This document shows positions 25,231-34,097 of a stretch of 64,000 bases of DNA, piece by piece; the stretch's first letter is position 1; the number at the start of each line of letters is the position of its first letter. The translations under genes were made by a program, and so were the position numbers. A model generated the notes under the pieces. It searched no databases, was not told the DNA's origin, and saw nothing but the letters and a program-made list of their open reading frames with translations. Source of the stretch: Nostoc sp. GT001 (GTDB lineage Bacteria; Cyanobacteriota; Cyanobacteriia; Cyanobacteriales; Nostocaceae); assembly GCF_030382115.1 (NCBI RefSeq), contig NZ_JAUDRJ010000003.1, positions 4,832,206 to 4,896,205 on the forward strand, in the 5' to 3' direction.

Positions 25231-27015
25231 CTAAACGAGCCGGAGATAAATCCCGGATTGCCGTTGCTTAGGTGTGACTTGAAAATTGAGTTTTTGCCCT
25301 ATTAACACACTCCATACAGCTTGGATTAATAAGGGAAATAAAGCGATCGCATATTGTTCAGAACGCCAAACTTCTCTAGCTGGAATGCCCCAGGTGGCTG
25401 TAAGGAAAGTCAGACGGTTAATAATAAAAGCTGGGAAAAAGTGTATGGCAAAGTCAGGGCCGTAGGTTTTGACTGGAACAATGTCCGTAAAAAAATAGAT
25501 AATTGGACAAGAAATAAAAACCAGAGTTGCAAAACCAGAGAAATAGCTATACATCGTCTTGAAATATTGCAACCTTTGCCAAAACGTTAGCCCTGATTTT
25601 GTCAGTGGATTTTCTCTCACTAGCACTTGGATAGTTCCTTGTGCCCAGCGTAGCCGCTGTTTAAGAGTAGAACTTAGATCGTCTGGGGCTAAACCTTCTG
25701 CCAAAAGTTCATTGTGATAAATAGATTTCCAGCCAGCACTATGTAGACGCATGGCTGTATTCATATCTTCCGTAATGCTATTACTGGATACCCCACCAAC
25801 TAAATCAAATTCATCTAAACGTTTTTCATCTTTGGCGAATTCATCAGCAAAGTTTTGCAATCCTACACTAACTAATGCCTCACGTCTGAGGATCGCATTT
25901 GTGCCCGTATAAAACGCGGCATTCATGCCATCTTTACCTTGTTGAAGTGGCCCATAAAATAAATTTGCTCGATGTCCAAAAGGATCGCCTGGAGGGATAT
26001 TGTAAAAATCTTGGCGCGTCTGTACAAAAGCAATTTGATTCTGGTCGTATTTTCCGGTTGAAAGATTATAGGCGTAGAAATAAGGCAGAACTCGCTTGAG
26101 AAAATTTCGCTTGGGAATGTGGTCAGCATCTAGAGTAACAATAAAATTTCCTGAAGTTTCTCCAGAAAAAATTGCGTAATTGATGTTGCCTGCTTTCGCA
26201 TGATGTGCCACACCAGGCGTCTTAGGACGAGCAATGTAGCGAAAACGAGTGAGTTCAACTAGTTCTAGTTCTTTTTTGTAAATAGCTTCTTCTAAAGCTT
26301 TCCGTTCGGTAATTAGGCGATCGCGAATACTTTGATGAGTCGGAGGTAGCCAAAGAATCAGCGATCGCAAACTTTGCACAAATCCAGCCGCAGGCTGATT
26401 CACCACTGATTCTGATGTTTGCAGCCATTGTTCGGCAGCTTGAGTATTAGGTGTCAGATTTTCCAGTTGCTTCAAGCGCTCCAACAATCCAGCATGTTCT
26501 GCATCAATCCGTTCCGCTTCTAGCTGTAATTGTTCTGACTGCAAATCTTCAATACACAATCTCTCTGTCATCGCTCGCATATCAGCCGAGTTACCATCAT
26601 CCAGCACATAAACGCGTAACTTGATGGGCGGATAATCCATTGCTAGGGCCGCTTTGGCAGTTTCTTCGACAATTTCCGGCGGCTCATTGTAGCAGGTTAT
26701 AAACACATCCACTGTTGGCCAGTCGGCTCTGGGTATGGGTGGGGTCATCTGGTCGAGAGATTTAACTTGTCTGACTAAAGGTCGCCACAACCCAATTACA
26801 AACATTACGCCACCGAAATAGCTGTAAATCTCAGCTATCAGCAAAGGAATAGAAATCCAGAGGGCATCAAGATTGATCGAATGGGTGACGCGCCATTGCA
26901 AATACCAGATACCAAAAATTAAATTGATTTCTGCTAAATAACGAAATAATAGCGTTCTTTTTTTGAGTAATGAGCGGCTGTTCCCAGAAAAGTTTGTCAG
27001 AGAAACTGAAGTCAT
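25231..27015 (-). CDS. Cellulose-synthase-like family 2 glycosyltransferase, prematurely stopped
   Basis: A 594-aa inner-membrane processive GT2 enzyme. Two TM helices at about 24-42 and 50-75 precede the catalytic domain, which shows the D,D,D,Q(Q/R)xRW signature: YVLDDGNSADM, TLDADHIPK, TEDMNTAMRLHSAG and QRLRWAQGT. Further TM helices follow. A roughly 90-residue coiled insert (about 155-265, LQSEQLQLEAERIDAEHAG) separates the first two motifs, as in some cyanobacterial homologues. No PilZ domain is present. The frame ends at a TAG that cuts off two more helices, so the product may be inactive. It is oriented with the DUF3131 gene upstream. The polymer made is unknown. Confidence 0.85.
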   Translation of the reverse strand: MTSVSLTNFSGNSRSLLKKRTLLFRYLAEINLIFGIWYLQWRVTHSINLDALWISIPLLIAEIYSYFGGVMFVIGLWRPLVRQVKSLDQMTPPIPRADWPTVDVFITCYNEPPEIVEETAKAALAMDYPPIKLRVYVLDDGNSADMRAMTERLCIEDLQSEQLQLEAERIDAEHAGLLERLKQLENLTPNTQAAEQWLQTSESVVNQPAAGFVQSLRSLILWLPPTHQSIRDRLITERKALEEAIYKKELELVELTRFRYIARPKTPGVAHHAKAGNINYAIFSGETSGNFIVTLDADHIPKRNFLKRVLPYFYAYNLSTGKYDQNQIAFVQTRQDFYNIPPGDPFGHRANLFYGPLQQGKDGMNAAFYTGTNAILRREALVSVGLQNFADEFAKDEKRLDEFDLVGGVSSNSITEDMNTAMRLHSAGWKSIYHNELLAEGLAPDDLSSTLKQRLRWAQGTIQVLVRENPLTKSGLTFWQRLQYFKTMYSYFSGFATLVFISCPIIYFFTDIVPVKTYGPDFAIHFFPAFIINRLTFLTATWGIPAREVWRSEQYAIALFPLLIQAVWSVLIGQKLNFQVTPKQRQSGIYLRLV

Positions 27016-27214
27016 CTTAGTACCGATAGTTAATGTATCTGCATCCCCATCAAAATAAGTATTCCCTAGTTAAATTTGTGACTAACAACTTTTTCTCAAT
27101 CAACCTAAAATTGGCGTTGCTGATTTGAGTTATGAATCTGGATATAGAAACATAGCAATGCTATGTCTCTACAAGGATTTTGGTATTACTAAGACTTATG
27201 CAAAACTACATACT

Positions 27215-27443
27215 GTAGGGGCAATTTTATGAACATTGGTGTCAAATTAACGCTAAACCCCCTTGGTGACAACGTTTTGCCCTCACCCCCCTCTCCCATC
27301 CGTGAGAGGGGAGCTAGATATTCAATTCCCCTTCTCCTTTGGGAGAAGGGGTTAGGGGATGAGGGCATGAGGGATTTGCAAAACGCCTGTCTGATATAGT
27401 TCTCGGCTTAAGTTGACACCAATGTTTTATGAATTGCCCCTAC
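27215..27443. mobile_element. MITE-like element with 31-bp terminal inverted repeats
   Basis: The 31-bp left end (27215-27245, beginning GTAGGGGCAATTTTATGAAC) matches the reverse complement of the right end (27413-27443) with few differences. The interior is itself palindromic, with CTCACCCCCCTCTCCC and CCCCTTCTCC/GGAGAAGGGG arms. It carries no ORF and no clear target-site duplication was found. It sits between the glycosyltransferase start and the DUF3131 stop. Confidence 0.75.
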
Positions 27444-27467
27444 CTGAAAATGAGGGTTTTGGTTATG

Positions 27468-30299
27468 TTATTTTGTGCCAGTTACTAGGTGAGTATTTTC
27501 ACCACTTGAAACCCAGTAACTTCCAGAACTATCAGAAGTTAACTTGGTTTGTTGTGTGGCACTATTTGGTAGACCTCGCCCAGAATTTCCCTTGGTAACT
27601 GTCTGCCACCAAAGAGATTTCATAGTGGTAATCGGACGAATTAAGGGTTGTCGATTTGTCACATTGTATAGCAAGGATTGCAAAATCATACTGTTGGTGC
27701 TGCTGGTGAAACCAACTGCTGTTTTGCCGGTGGTTTCGTAGAAGCCCTCATAAAATCCAATTAGTGGATTATATAAGTCAGTCGTTCCTTCCTGTAACTG
27801 TTGACTATACTTATTGTCTGGAAGCAGGGCATTATAGGCAAAAGCTACCGCTGTACTTACCAATCGCCCCTTTGGTACTGGTTGACCATCATCTCCTAAA
27901 GCTACCCAAGAGTCCCCTTGTGCAGTAATTGTACTGTGGACAGTGTAAGGTTTACGATCGATTAAGGTGGTAGCTGAGGCTGTGAGAGTGCCTAGGCGGC
28001 GGTAACGTTCAGCTTGTGCTTGGAAAATTGGCTCAAAGAGCGATCGCATTTTTGGATCTAATCCAAACTCCAATGCATAGAGTACAAAAGGATTGCTAAC
28101 TGTGTATTGGTTAACTTTGGAATTAGTATCTGTGCGATGGCGTTGAATTGGGACTTTCAATCCCTCCACTGAGGCAGTTTGATATTCACCCCCAACAGCA
28201 GAACGATCGAGATTAAACCCCCATAATTGAAAAGCACGAGCGGCATATTCCTCATAACCCAAGCGGATTTCGGGGTTAACGCGGGTGAGATATCGCCCAT
28301 CTTCCTCTTTGGTAACGGTGGCACTAGAAAGAATACCTTCGCGCACCACACGCAAGTATGACCAATCCAGGACAATTTTATCTACAGCAGCCGTGTATTC
28401 TGGATGACAGCTTTTTAAGTTGTAAAGCGCTGCCAGCATTCTACCCAAATCTAAAGCTGACCAACCATTTCCTTCGGGAACTGGATTTCCACCATAATCG
28501 ACTGGTTGGAGCGATCGCGTATTATAACTCCGACTCGGCAATTCACCCGCAAATAACGGTAACTTTGTCAAAGCTCCTAAGAGATGGCGGGTGCGCTGGT
28601 CAAATTCTTTGGGGGTAATTGTATCAAGCGATCGCGCTGCATGAAGTGCTGCAAGATAATCTCCCAATCCCCAAAGGGTTGCACCTTTAAAATCACTGCG
28701 ATCGTCTATCAGCCCACTTTTGGGGTGATAATTTGCTTGGAAGTATCGCCAAGCCGCCTCTGCATAGCGCCGTTCAACAGGCGTTAGTGGTCGATCTAGT
28801 TTCAGGTTGGATGATGGCTGGGGACTATCCACTGGTGGAATAGGTGCAACAGCTACTTCTGTAGGTTTAGAAGTTGCGCTCGGAGTCGTAACAGTAGAAT
28901 TCGGTTGATTTGCAGGTGTTGCGCTCGGAGTCGTAACAGTAGAATTCGATTGATTTGCAGGGGTTGCTGAAGAAGCATTTTCACTAGGCTTGCTAGTAGA
29001 CACACTCGCAGAACTGGAAGCAATTAACGGGTGATTTCCCTTAGCTTTGTAGTATAAAATCTCTAAAATTAACCCATTAGTATTACCTGTCAAAGCTTTG
29101 TTGGGTTGTTTTGATTCTTCATAGATTCCAGCATAGTAACCGCTATCTTCAGGACTGCGGAGATCCTTGACTGCATCAAAAACTTTTCGGGCATAAGCAT
29201 TCTCTGGAAAAAGATAGTGCCAGCCAAAAGCAGCTTTTGTACTGAGGCTGCGAAACTGTGGATAAGGTTGATTGGTATCGGTAATAGTTGCCCAATTTGT
29301 ACCGTTGGCGTAAACGGTGTTGTAGAGAAAATAAGGTGGTTGGTCGATATTATCTTCTGTCACCGCAGTTAACTGACCTGTGGTATCAAAACGCCGTTTT
29401 TGTACATCTAAAACCCTAGCAGCAAAATCAGCTAACTCACCCTGCAAGCCAAATTCGATCCCATCAAGGATATAAGACTCACTCACAACATAATTATTAG
29501 CGTTGGTGGTTTGAAAGTCACGCGTATCAACGGGAATTTGCACACCATTAACTTCGACCAATTTAAACGGTTCTAAAGCAATAGCCTTGGGTGCTGAAAA
29601 ACCCCAAAGTTGATAACCCCTAGCGGCGTATTCTTCGTAGCCGAGTCGTCCTTCTTGTACTAGTAAGGTTTTGTTGTCAGGGAGAACAGTAGCGCCATAA
29701 AGTTGTTCATCTTTGAGCGATCGCGCCACCTGCCACTTGGCTATAATTCCTTTGAGCCAGTCATTATATTGAGGATGACAGGTACGGATGACATCAAACG
29801 CAGCCAATATTCGCCCAACATCCAAAGCAGACCAGCCAAGACCACGCTCTAGGGGATTGTTGCCATAATCAACCATCTGTCCTGTGGCTGCATTATAGAC
29901 TTTATTGGGCAAAGCATCTTCAAATAACTTCAGACTGCTAAGAGTTGTCAAAAACTTATTGAGGCGGGAATCAAAGTCTGCTTGATCGGTAAGATTCAAC
30001 CATCGGGCAGCATTCAATGCCATCAGGTAGTTACCCATATCCCAGAGTGTACCGGAAGGATAACCCCCAGTAGAATTGGTAAATCCCGTTGCTGGCTGAT
30101 AATTTTTGACAAAATACTGCCAAGACGCACGAGCATAAGTTTGTTCTTCAGATGTGAGCGGGGTTGTAATATTGCTACAGCTATTGGAATTTTGAGATAA
30201 GACTGGTGTCGGGATGTAAAACAAAAATTGCAGAAATGTTCCAATTAGGAACAATGCAATCCATCTCAACAGCTTTTGTTGAGGGAGTTTGTATATCAT
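27468..30299 (-). CDS. Exported protein with two DUF3131 domains
   Basis: A 943-aa protein with an N-terminal signal or anchor helix (about 10-33, ending near VLSQ). Two homologous DUF3131 domains follow, at about 48-410 and 510-880. Each shows the pattern W-x-Y-F, GTLWxxGxYLxALxAAR, NPxExGxGWSALDxGRxLAA, RLGYEEYAARxxQLWGF and AFxxNALLP-type motifs, an alpha/alpha-barrel look similar to glycoamylase-like enzymes. They are joined by a Ser/Thr/Asn/Pro-rich linker with two perfect-length 15-aa repeats. Its placement directly upstream of a cellulose-synthase-like gene suggests polysaccharide trimming or anchoring in the periplasm. The enzymatic activity is unproven. Confidence 0.8.
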   Translation of the reverse strand: MIYKLPQQKLLRWIALFLIGTFLQFLFYIPTPVLSQNSNSCSNITTPLTSEEQTYARASWQYFVKNYQPATGFTNSTGGYPSGTLWDMGNYLMALNAARWLNLTDQADFDSRLNKFLTTLSSLKLFEDALPNKVYNAATGQMVDYGNNPLERGLGWSALDVGRILAAFDVIRTCHPQYNDWLKGIIAKWQVARSLKDEQLYGATVLPDNKTLLVQEGRLGYEEYAARGYQLWGFSAPKAIALEPFKLVEVNGVQIPVDTRDFQTTNANNYVVSESYILDGIEFGLQGELADFAARVLDVQKRRFDTTGQLTAVTEDNIDQPPYFLYNTVYANGTNWATITDTNQPYPQFRSLSTKAAFGWHYLFPENAYARKVFDAVKDLRSPEDSGYYAGIYEESKQPNKALTGNTNGLILEILYYKAKGNHPLIASSSASVSTSKPSENASSATPANQSNSTVTTPSATPANQPNSTVTTPSATSKPTEVAVAPIPPVDSPQPSSNLKLDRPLTPVERRYAEAAWRYFQANYHPKSGLIDDRSDFKGATLWGLGDYLAALHAARSLDTITPKEFDQRTRHLLGALTKLPLFAGELPSRSYNTRSLQPVDYGGNPVPEGNGWSALDLGRMLAALYNLKSCHPEYTAAVDKIVLDWSYLRVVREGILSSATVTKEEDGRYLTRVNPEIRLGYEEYAARAFQLWGFNLDRSAVGGEYQTASVEGLKVPIQRHRTDTNSKVNQYTVSNPFVLYALEFGLDPKMRSLFEPIFQAQAERYRRLGTLTASATTLIDRKPYTVHSTITAQGDSWVALGDDGQPVPKGRLVSTAVAFAYNALLPDNKYSQQLQEGTTDLYNPLIGFYEGFYETTGKTAVGFTSSTNSMILQSLLYNVTNRQPLIRPITTMKSLWWQTVTKGNSGRGLPNSATQQTKLTSDSSGSYWVSSGENTHLVTGTK
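28873..28962 (-). repeat. Two 45-bp tandem repeats in the linker of the DUF3131 protein
   Basis: Units 28873-28917 and 28918-28962 are almost identical and encode the 15-residue TPANQ(P/S)NSTVTTPSA motif in the interdomain linker. Confidence 0.85.
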
Positions 30300-30716
30300 A
30301 ATTTAAAGAAGAAGTTAGGAGCGTCATAGCCCGTCTGTACAGTTATAATTCATAAATCAAGTTTTATCAGGTATAAAAAATAGACTTGGCGATCGCTTTA
30401 GTCAATAGCGGTCAACCATTTTCACCGCAGAGATGCCACCTCTGCTAATCTGTCGGCTAGTCCTGTAGGAAATTGAAACTGGGGCGATCGCAGCTAAAAT
30501 ACTCAAAATTATTTTTTAGACTAAACCGTTTAGTTTAAAATAGTGATTAGTTAATTTTTGACTTACTTGTAACTAATAATTTCTTGAGAAGTTACGATGA
30601 AATCACAATCAAACTTTAGTTGAGACATTTCCTTCCCAGACAATAAAAGCATCAAACAGCAATGCCTCTTCCGTCGAATTCTACCAATTTATAGTAAATC
30701 TCATTTAGCAAATCCC
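30300..30716. promoter_or_regulatory. Divergent intergenic region with operator-like palindrome
   Basis: A 417-bp AT-rich region between the divergent DUF3131 and repeat-protein genes. It contains ACTAAACCGTTTAGT at 30520-30534, a perfect 7-bp inverted repeat around one central base, of the size and style bound by TetR-type repressors. HIP1-type octamers occur at about 30390 and 30484. No gene is seen. Confidence 0.45.
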
Positions 30717-31979
30717 ATGCCACATCGTCATTATCCTCCCGCCTACTTACGCTATCTCAAAGCCAGGTTATGGAATCTAGGGCGACCTGGTTTTTGGGGA
30801 ACTGCGATTTTTTTATCTGTAGTTGGGCTAGCAACCTGGGAATACTGGTCAAACCCAGGTATTTTCGTTTATAAGCAAAAAAAACCAGTCGTTTTACAAA
30901 AGTCTGCTGATTCCTCACTGTCAGAAGAAAACAAAGCTATTGCAGCAGATATTGATAACCTACCAGTTTTATTTAATGACTTTGAGCAAGCAACTCTCTC
31001 ATTAAACGCAAATGCGCCTGAAGAAAAGACCGACGCAAAAAAGACCAAAGGCTCATTAGATGATGTCATCAACAAACAAAAGTCTGCTAATAATACCAAA
31101 TTAAATCCTGGTTTAGGTGTTAACGGCGATACCTCCCCAGCCGTGAAAAATCCCTTTGTCCAACAAACAGACAATTTATTGCGTACTGGAACAGTTGATA
31201 ATAGTAACCCCTTTCTAGGTATTAAAACCTTAAATGCGGCATCTGAACCAACAGGGGGAGACCAAACGTCTTCTAGCCTGGGTATTGGATTCACAAATCA
31301 AACCAATAAGAATCAAAATTCTCTCTCTATCAACCCTCTGCAAGCAGCGCTTAATCAATCGACAAACCAAAAATTGTCTAGCTTCAGTGGCAACACTGCA
31401 ACTCAGACAAACGCTTTCGGGCAAGTCCCCGCTCCAGGAACAACCCTAATGCCACCCATCAATAGCTTAACCAGTCAGAATTCTCTACCAAACACTGGGT
31501 CAACTCCTGGGACAAGCAACACGTCAACGGGTACGAACTTCCCACAAAATCCCTACACTAATTTAAATAACGGTCAAGTAGTGCCTAATAATGGGTTAAC
31601 TACGGGTACGAACTTACCGCAAAATCCTTACACTTATTTAAATAACGGTCAAGTAGTGCCTAACGTAGCACCAAGTAATACTGTACCTTACTCTAGCCAG
31701 AGTCCGAGTCAAAGTGTTGTCACACCCACAAACCCCGTAGGATATGGGAATTATGGCTTGCAGCAACCGATGCAACCACCACAAACTAATTATGGGAATA
31801 ATGTGTTGCAGCAACCGACGCAACTACCACAAACTAATTATGGGAATTATGGCTTGCAGCAACCGACGCAACTACCACAATCTACCTATGGGAATAATGT
31901 GTTGCAGCAACCAACACAGTCTAATTCCGTATATCTTCGTCAACTTCGAGACAGGTATAGAAATCCGGGTCAAAACTGA
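30717..31979 (+). CDS. Low-complexity Asn/Gln/Thr-rich protein with C-terminal repeats
   Basis: A 420-aa protein. A hydrophobic segment at about 22-40 (GFWGTAIFLSVVGLATWEYW) anchors or exports it, and the remainder is polar and low in charge. Two 23-residue repeats (TGTN(F/L)PQNPYTxLNNGQVVPN) at about 262-310 are followed by four 16-residue repeats (NYGNYGLQQPTQLPQT type) at about 342-405. No catalytic domain is recognised. The composition and position between envelope-polysaccharide and SLH genes suggest a surface or matrix protein. ATG is at 30717; the 33 bp before it lack a clear RBS. Confidence 0.65.
   Translation: MPHRHYPPAYLRYLKARLWNLGRPGFWGTAIFLSVVGLATWEYWSNPGIFVYKQKKPVVLQKSADSSLSEENKAIAADIDNLPVLFNDFEQATLSLNANAPEEKTDAKKTKGSLDDVINKQKSANNTKLNPGLGVNGDTSPAVKNPFVQQTDNLLRTGTVDNSNPFLGIKTLNAASEPTGGDQTSSSLGIGFTNQTNKNQNSLSINPLQAALNQSTNQKLSSFSGNTATQTNAFGQVPAPGTTLMPPINSLTSQNSLPNTGSTPGTSNTSTGTNFPQNPYTNLNNGQVVPNNGLTTGTNLPQNPYTYLNNGQVVPNVAPSNTVPYSSQSPSQSVVTPTNPVGYGNYGLQQPMQPPQTNYGNNVLQQPTQLPQTNYGNYGLQQPTQLPQSTYGNNVLQQPTQSNSVYLRQLRDRYRNPGQN
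31743..31930 (+). repeat. Four 48-bp tandem repeats
   Basis: Units of 48 bp (core TATGGGAATTATGGCTTGCA then GCAACCGACGCAACTACCAC) encode NYGNYGLQQPTQLPQT variants. Units alternate between a GNYGL and a GNNVL version, indicating duplication of a two-unit block. Confidence 0.85.
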
Positions 31980-32009
31980 TTTTGAGTCCGTTGGCTTGAT
32001 AAAGTCTAG

Positions 32010-32687
32010 CTAAGGAGATTGTGGGCTATTTGGGATTATCGGAACTTCCGGTGTTTCGGGTTGTTGCTGTTGTCGTTGCAAATATTTACTCAATACATAA
32101 GCCATATCCCCACGGGTCACGGGTTTTAATGGGGAAATATTGCCTTGAGCATCTGTATTTAGAAATCCCTCAGTAGCTACAGTAGCGATCGCTTTTCTAG
32201 CCCAAGTTGGGATAGACTTTTCATCTGGATGTGAAGCCAGAATCTCATTTACAGCGGCATCAGGAAATTGAAATACACCATAAGCCTGAGCGAAAATAGC
32301 CAGAGCTTCTGCCCTTGTCACCTTTTGATTAGGGAAGAATTCATTGCCCCGATAGCCTTTCATGATGTCAGTTTTTAGAACTGTCTGTATATCATTAAAT
32401 GCCCAATAAGAACGAGGAACATCTGGAATAGTTAAATTTTCTTTGGTAACAGCTTCTCTTCTATCTAACCGAAATGTTTTGACCATAATCGAGGCCAATT
32501 CTGCCCGACTCAGTAATCTTTCTGGATAAAATTTGCCATCGGGAAAGTTTGTCATCCATTTGACAGCAGTTACTTGTTGAATGGAATCAGCTGTTATTCC
32601 AGAATTAGATTCTGGTACTTGAGCAATTGCTGGCAAGCTTTGTAGTAGTGCCATTAAAGATAGAGTAATTGAAAGCTGACGCATCAT
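32010..32687 (-). CDS. S-layer homology (SLH) domain protein
   Basis: A 225-aa secreted protein with a signal peptide ending near AIAQ and three SLH modules: FPDGKFYPERLLSRAELA (about 48), IPDVPRSYWAFNDIQ through FFPNQKVTRAEALAIF (about 88-140) and IPTWARKAIATVATEGF through PVTRGDMAYVL (about 158-207). The short C-terminal tail is rich in Gln and Pro. SLH domains bind peptidoglycan-linked polymers or link the outer membrane to the wall. It lies convergent with the repeat protein at 30717, 30 bp apart. Confidence 0.88.
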   Translation of the reverse strand: MMRQLSITLSLMALLQSLPAIAQVPESNSGITADSIQQVTAVKWMTNFPDGKFYPERLLSRAELASIMVKTFRLDRREAVTKENLTIPDVPRSYWAFNDIQTVLKTDIMKGYRGNEFFPNQKVTRAEALAIFAQAYGVFQFPDAAVNEILASHPDEKSIPTWARKAIATVATEGFLNTDAQGNISPLKPVTRGDMAYVLSKYLQRQQQQPETPEVPIIPNSPQSP

Positions 32688-32926
32688 GATAACTACTTTT
32701 AGCTGCTAACGTGAATTAAAAAACTACGTTACTGAGGTTAACGCAAAATTTAGTCTCAGTTAATGACGAATTTCGGCTAGGCAATGTTGCGTAGCTATGT
32801 AGTGCGTTAGCTGGTTTTCATCATCAAGGGAGTAAAAATCAGCAAAAACTTGTTTTTTACCTTTGATGTTTTGGCGTTATCCGCCCACTACTATGGACTA
32901 TAGTCAGTTTTTCAGGAGTTTTGGGA

Positions 32927-33637
32927 ATGACAGCAGCAGCAGATCCCGTAAAGTTGATGAAGCAAGAAGTTGGCAAAGCCGCCGCCGCCCTAGTCAAGTC
33001 GGGTTCCATTGTCGGGTTGGGTACGGGGTCAACTACAGCATATACGATTCAGTATTTAGGCGATCGCCTCAAGTCTGGTGAACTCAAAGATATCATTGGT
33101 ATACCTACCTCGTTTCAGTCAGAAGTGCTGGCGAAGCAGTACGGTGTCCCTCTCGCCACCTTGGATGCTATTGACCACATCGATATTGCCATTGATGGCG
33201 CAGATGAAGTCGATCCGCAGAAGAATTTGATTAAAGGCGGTGGTGCAGCACATACCCGCGAAAAAGTTGTAGACTACCTAGCAGAACAGTTCATCGTCGT
33301 AGTAGACAGTGGCAAGTTAGTAGAACGCTTAGGTTCTACTTTCGCTGTACCCGTGGAAGTGATTCCAATGGCAATTACCCCTGTCACCAATGCCATCAAA
33401 AAACTCGGTGGTAAACCAGAACTCCGCATGGGTGTAAAAAAAGCTGGGCCAGTAATCACTGACCAAGGCAACTTTGTCTTAGATGTCAGATTTGACTCCA
33501 TTGAAGATCCAGCCGGACTAGAAAAGACATTGAATAACATTCCTGGCGTTCTGGAAAATGGGATCTTTGTGAACTGTGTCGATTTAGTTTTAATTGGCGA
33601 AGTCAAAGATGGTCAGCCATTAGTGCGGCAACTGTAA
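32927..33637 (+). CDS. rpiA: Ribose-5-phosphate isomerase A
   Basis: A 236-aa enzyme interconverting ribose 5-phosphate and ribulose 5-phosphate in the Calvin and pentose phosphate pathways. Motifs [12 protein letters not shown] (about 30), DGADEVDP (about 90) and [14 protein letters not shown] (about 102) are intact, and the length is typical. The ATG at 32927 follows AGGAG with 8-base spacing, so the in-frame TTG six bases earlier is not needed. Confidence 0.95.
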   Translation: MTAAADPVKLMKQEVGKAAAALVKSGSIVGLGTGSTTAYTIQYLGDRLKSGELKDIIGIPTSFQSEVLAKQYGVPLATLDAIDHIDIAIDGADEVDPQKNLIKGGGAAHTREKVVDYLAEQFIVVVDSGKLVERLGSTFAVPVEVIPMAITPVTNAIKKLGGKPELRMGVKKAGPVITDQGNFVLDVRFDSIEDPAGLEKTLNNIPGVLENGIFVNCVDLVLIGEVKDGQPLVRQL

Positions 33638-34097
33638 TAATTTTGGATTTTAGATTTTGGATTTTAGATTTCAGAGACATCTAAAATCCAAAACTAAGCA
33701 AAATTCTAGTGAGTTTAAACAGAAATTTCCCAAAATTTGCCAGTTGTACATCATTCATTCTGTTAGCGTTAGCGGGGTGTTTAGCCCATTCTGAATTCTG
33801 ACTTCTGAATTCTGTTTTGACACTAAACTTTAGCCTACTTTTCTATAAAACCGAAAAAAGAGCCTTAGCGCGTCTTCCGCTTTAAGCTTGCCGCACTCCC
33901 GCGTTATCATCTGAGAAAGATAAAACTGTTGCGATCGTGGGGAGGTCTTTCTCACTTCAGGAATTCCAACAACTAAATCATCCCGTAAAATAGACAGGCA
34001 AGAACCCTGCCCGATAAAAATATGGGAAAATTTTTGGGAAATCCCTCAAAACTCAGGACTCGGTACTTATCTGCTCACTCAGGACTCAGGACTCTTT
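33638..34097. other. Intergenic region with hairpin and repeats
   Basis: A 460-bp spacer. It holds the rpiA terminator-like stem at 33655-33693, a dispersed-repeat fragment (CCCATTCTGAATTCTGACTT) at about 33787-33815, and ACTCAGGACTC repeats running to within a few bases of the kinase start at 34098. No gene is visible. Confidence 0.6.
33641..33693 (+). terminator. AT-rich hairpin after rpiA
   Basis: TTTTGGATTTTAGAT occurs twice (33641-33655 and 33655-33669). The second copy is perfectly complementary to 33679-33693, a 15-bp stem with a 9-base loop. There is no long T-run, so termination may be inefficient. Confidence 0.55.
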
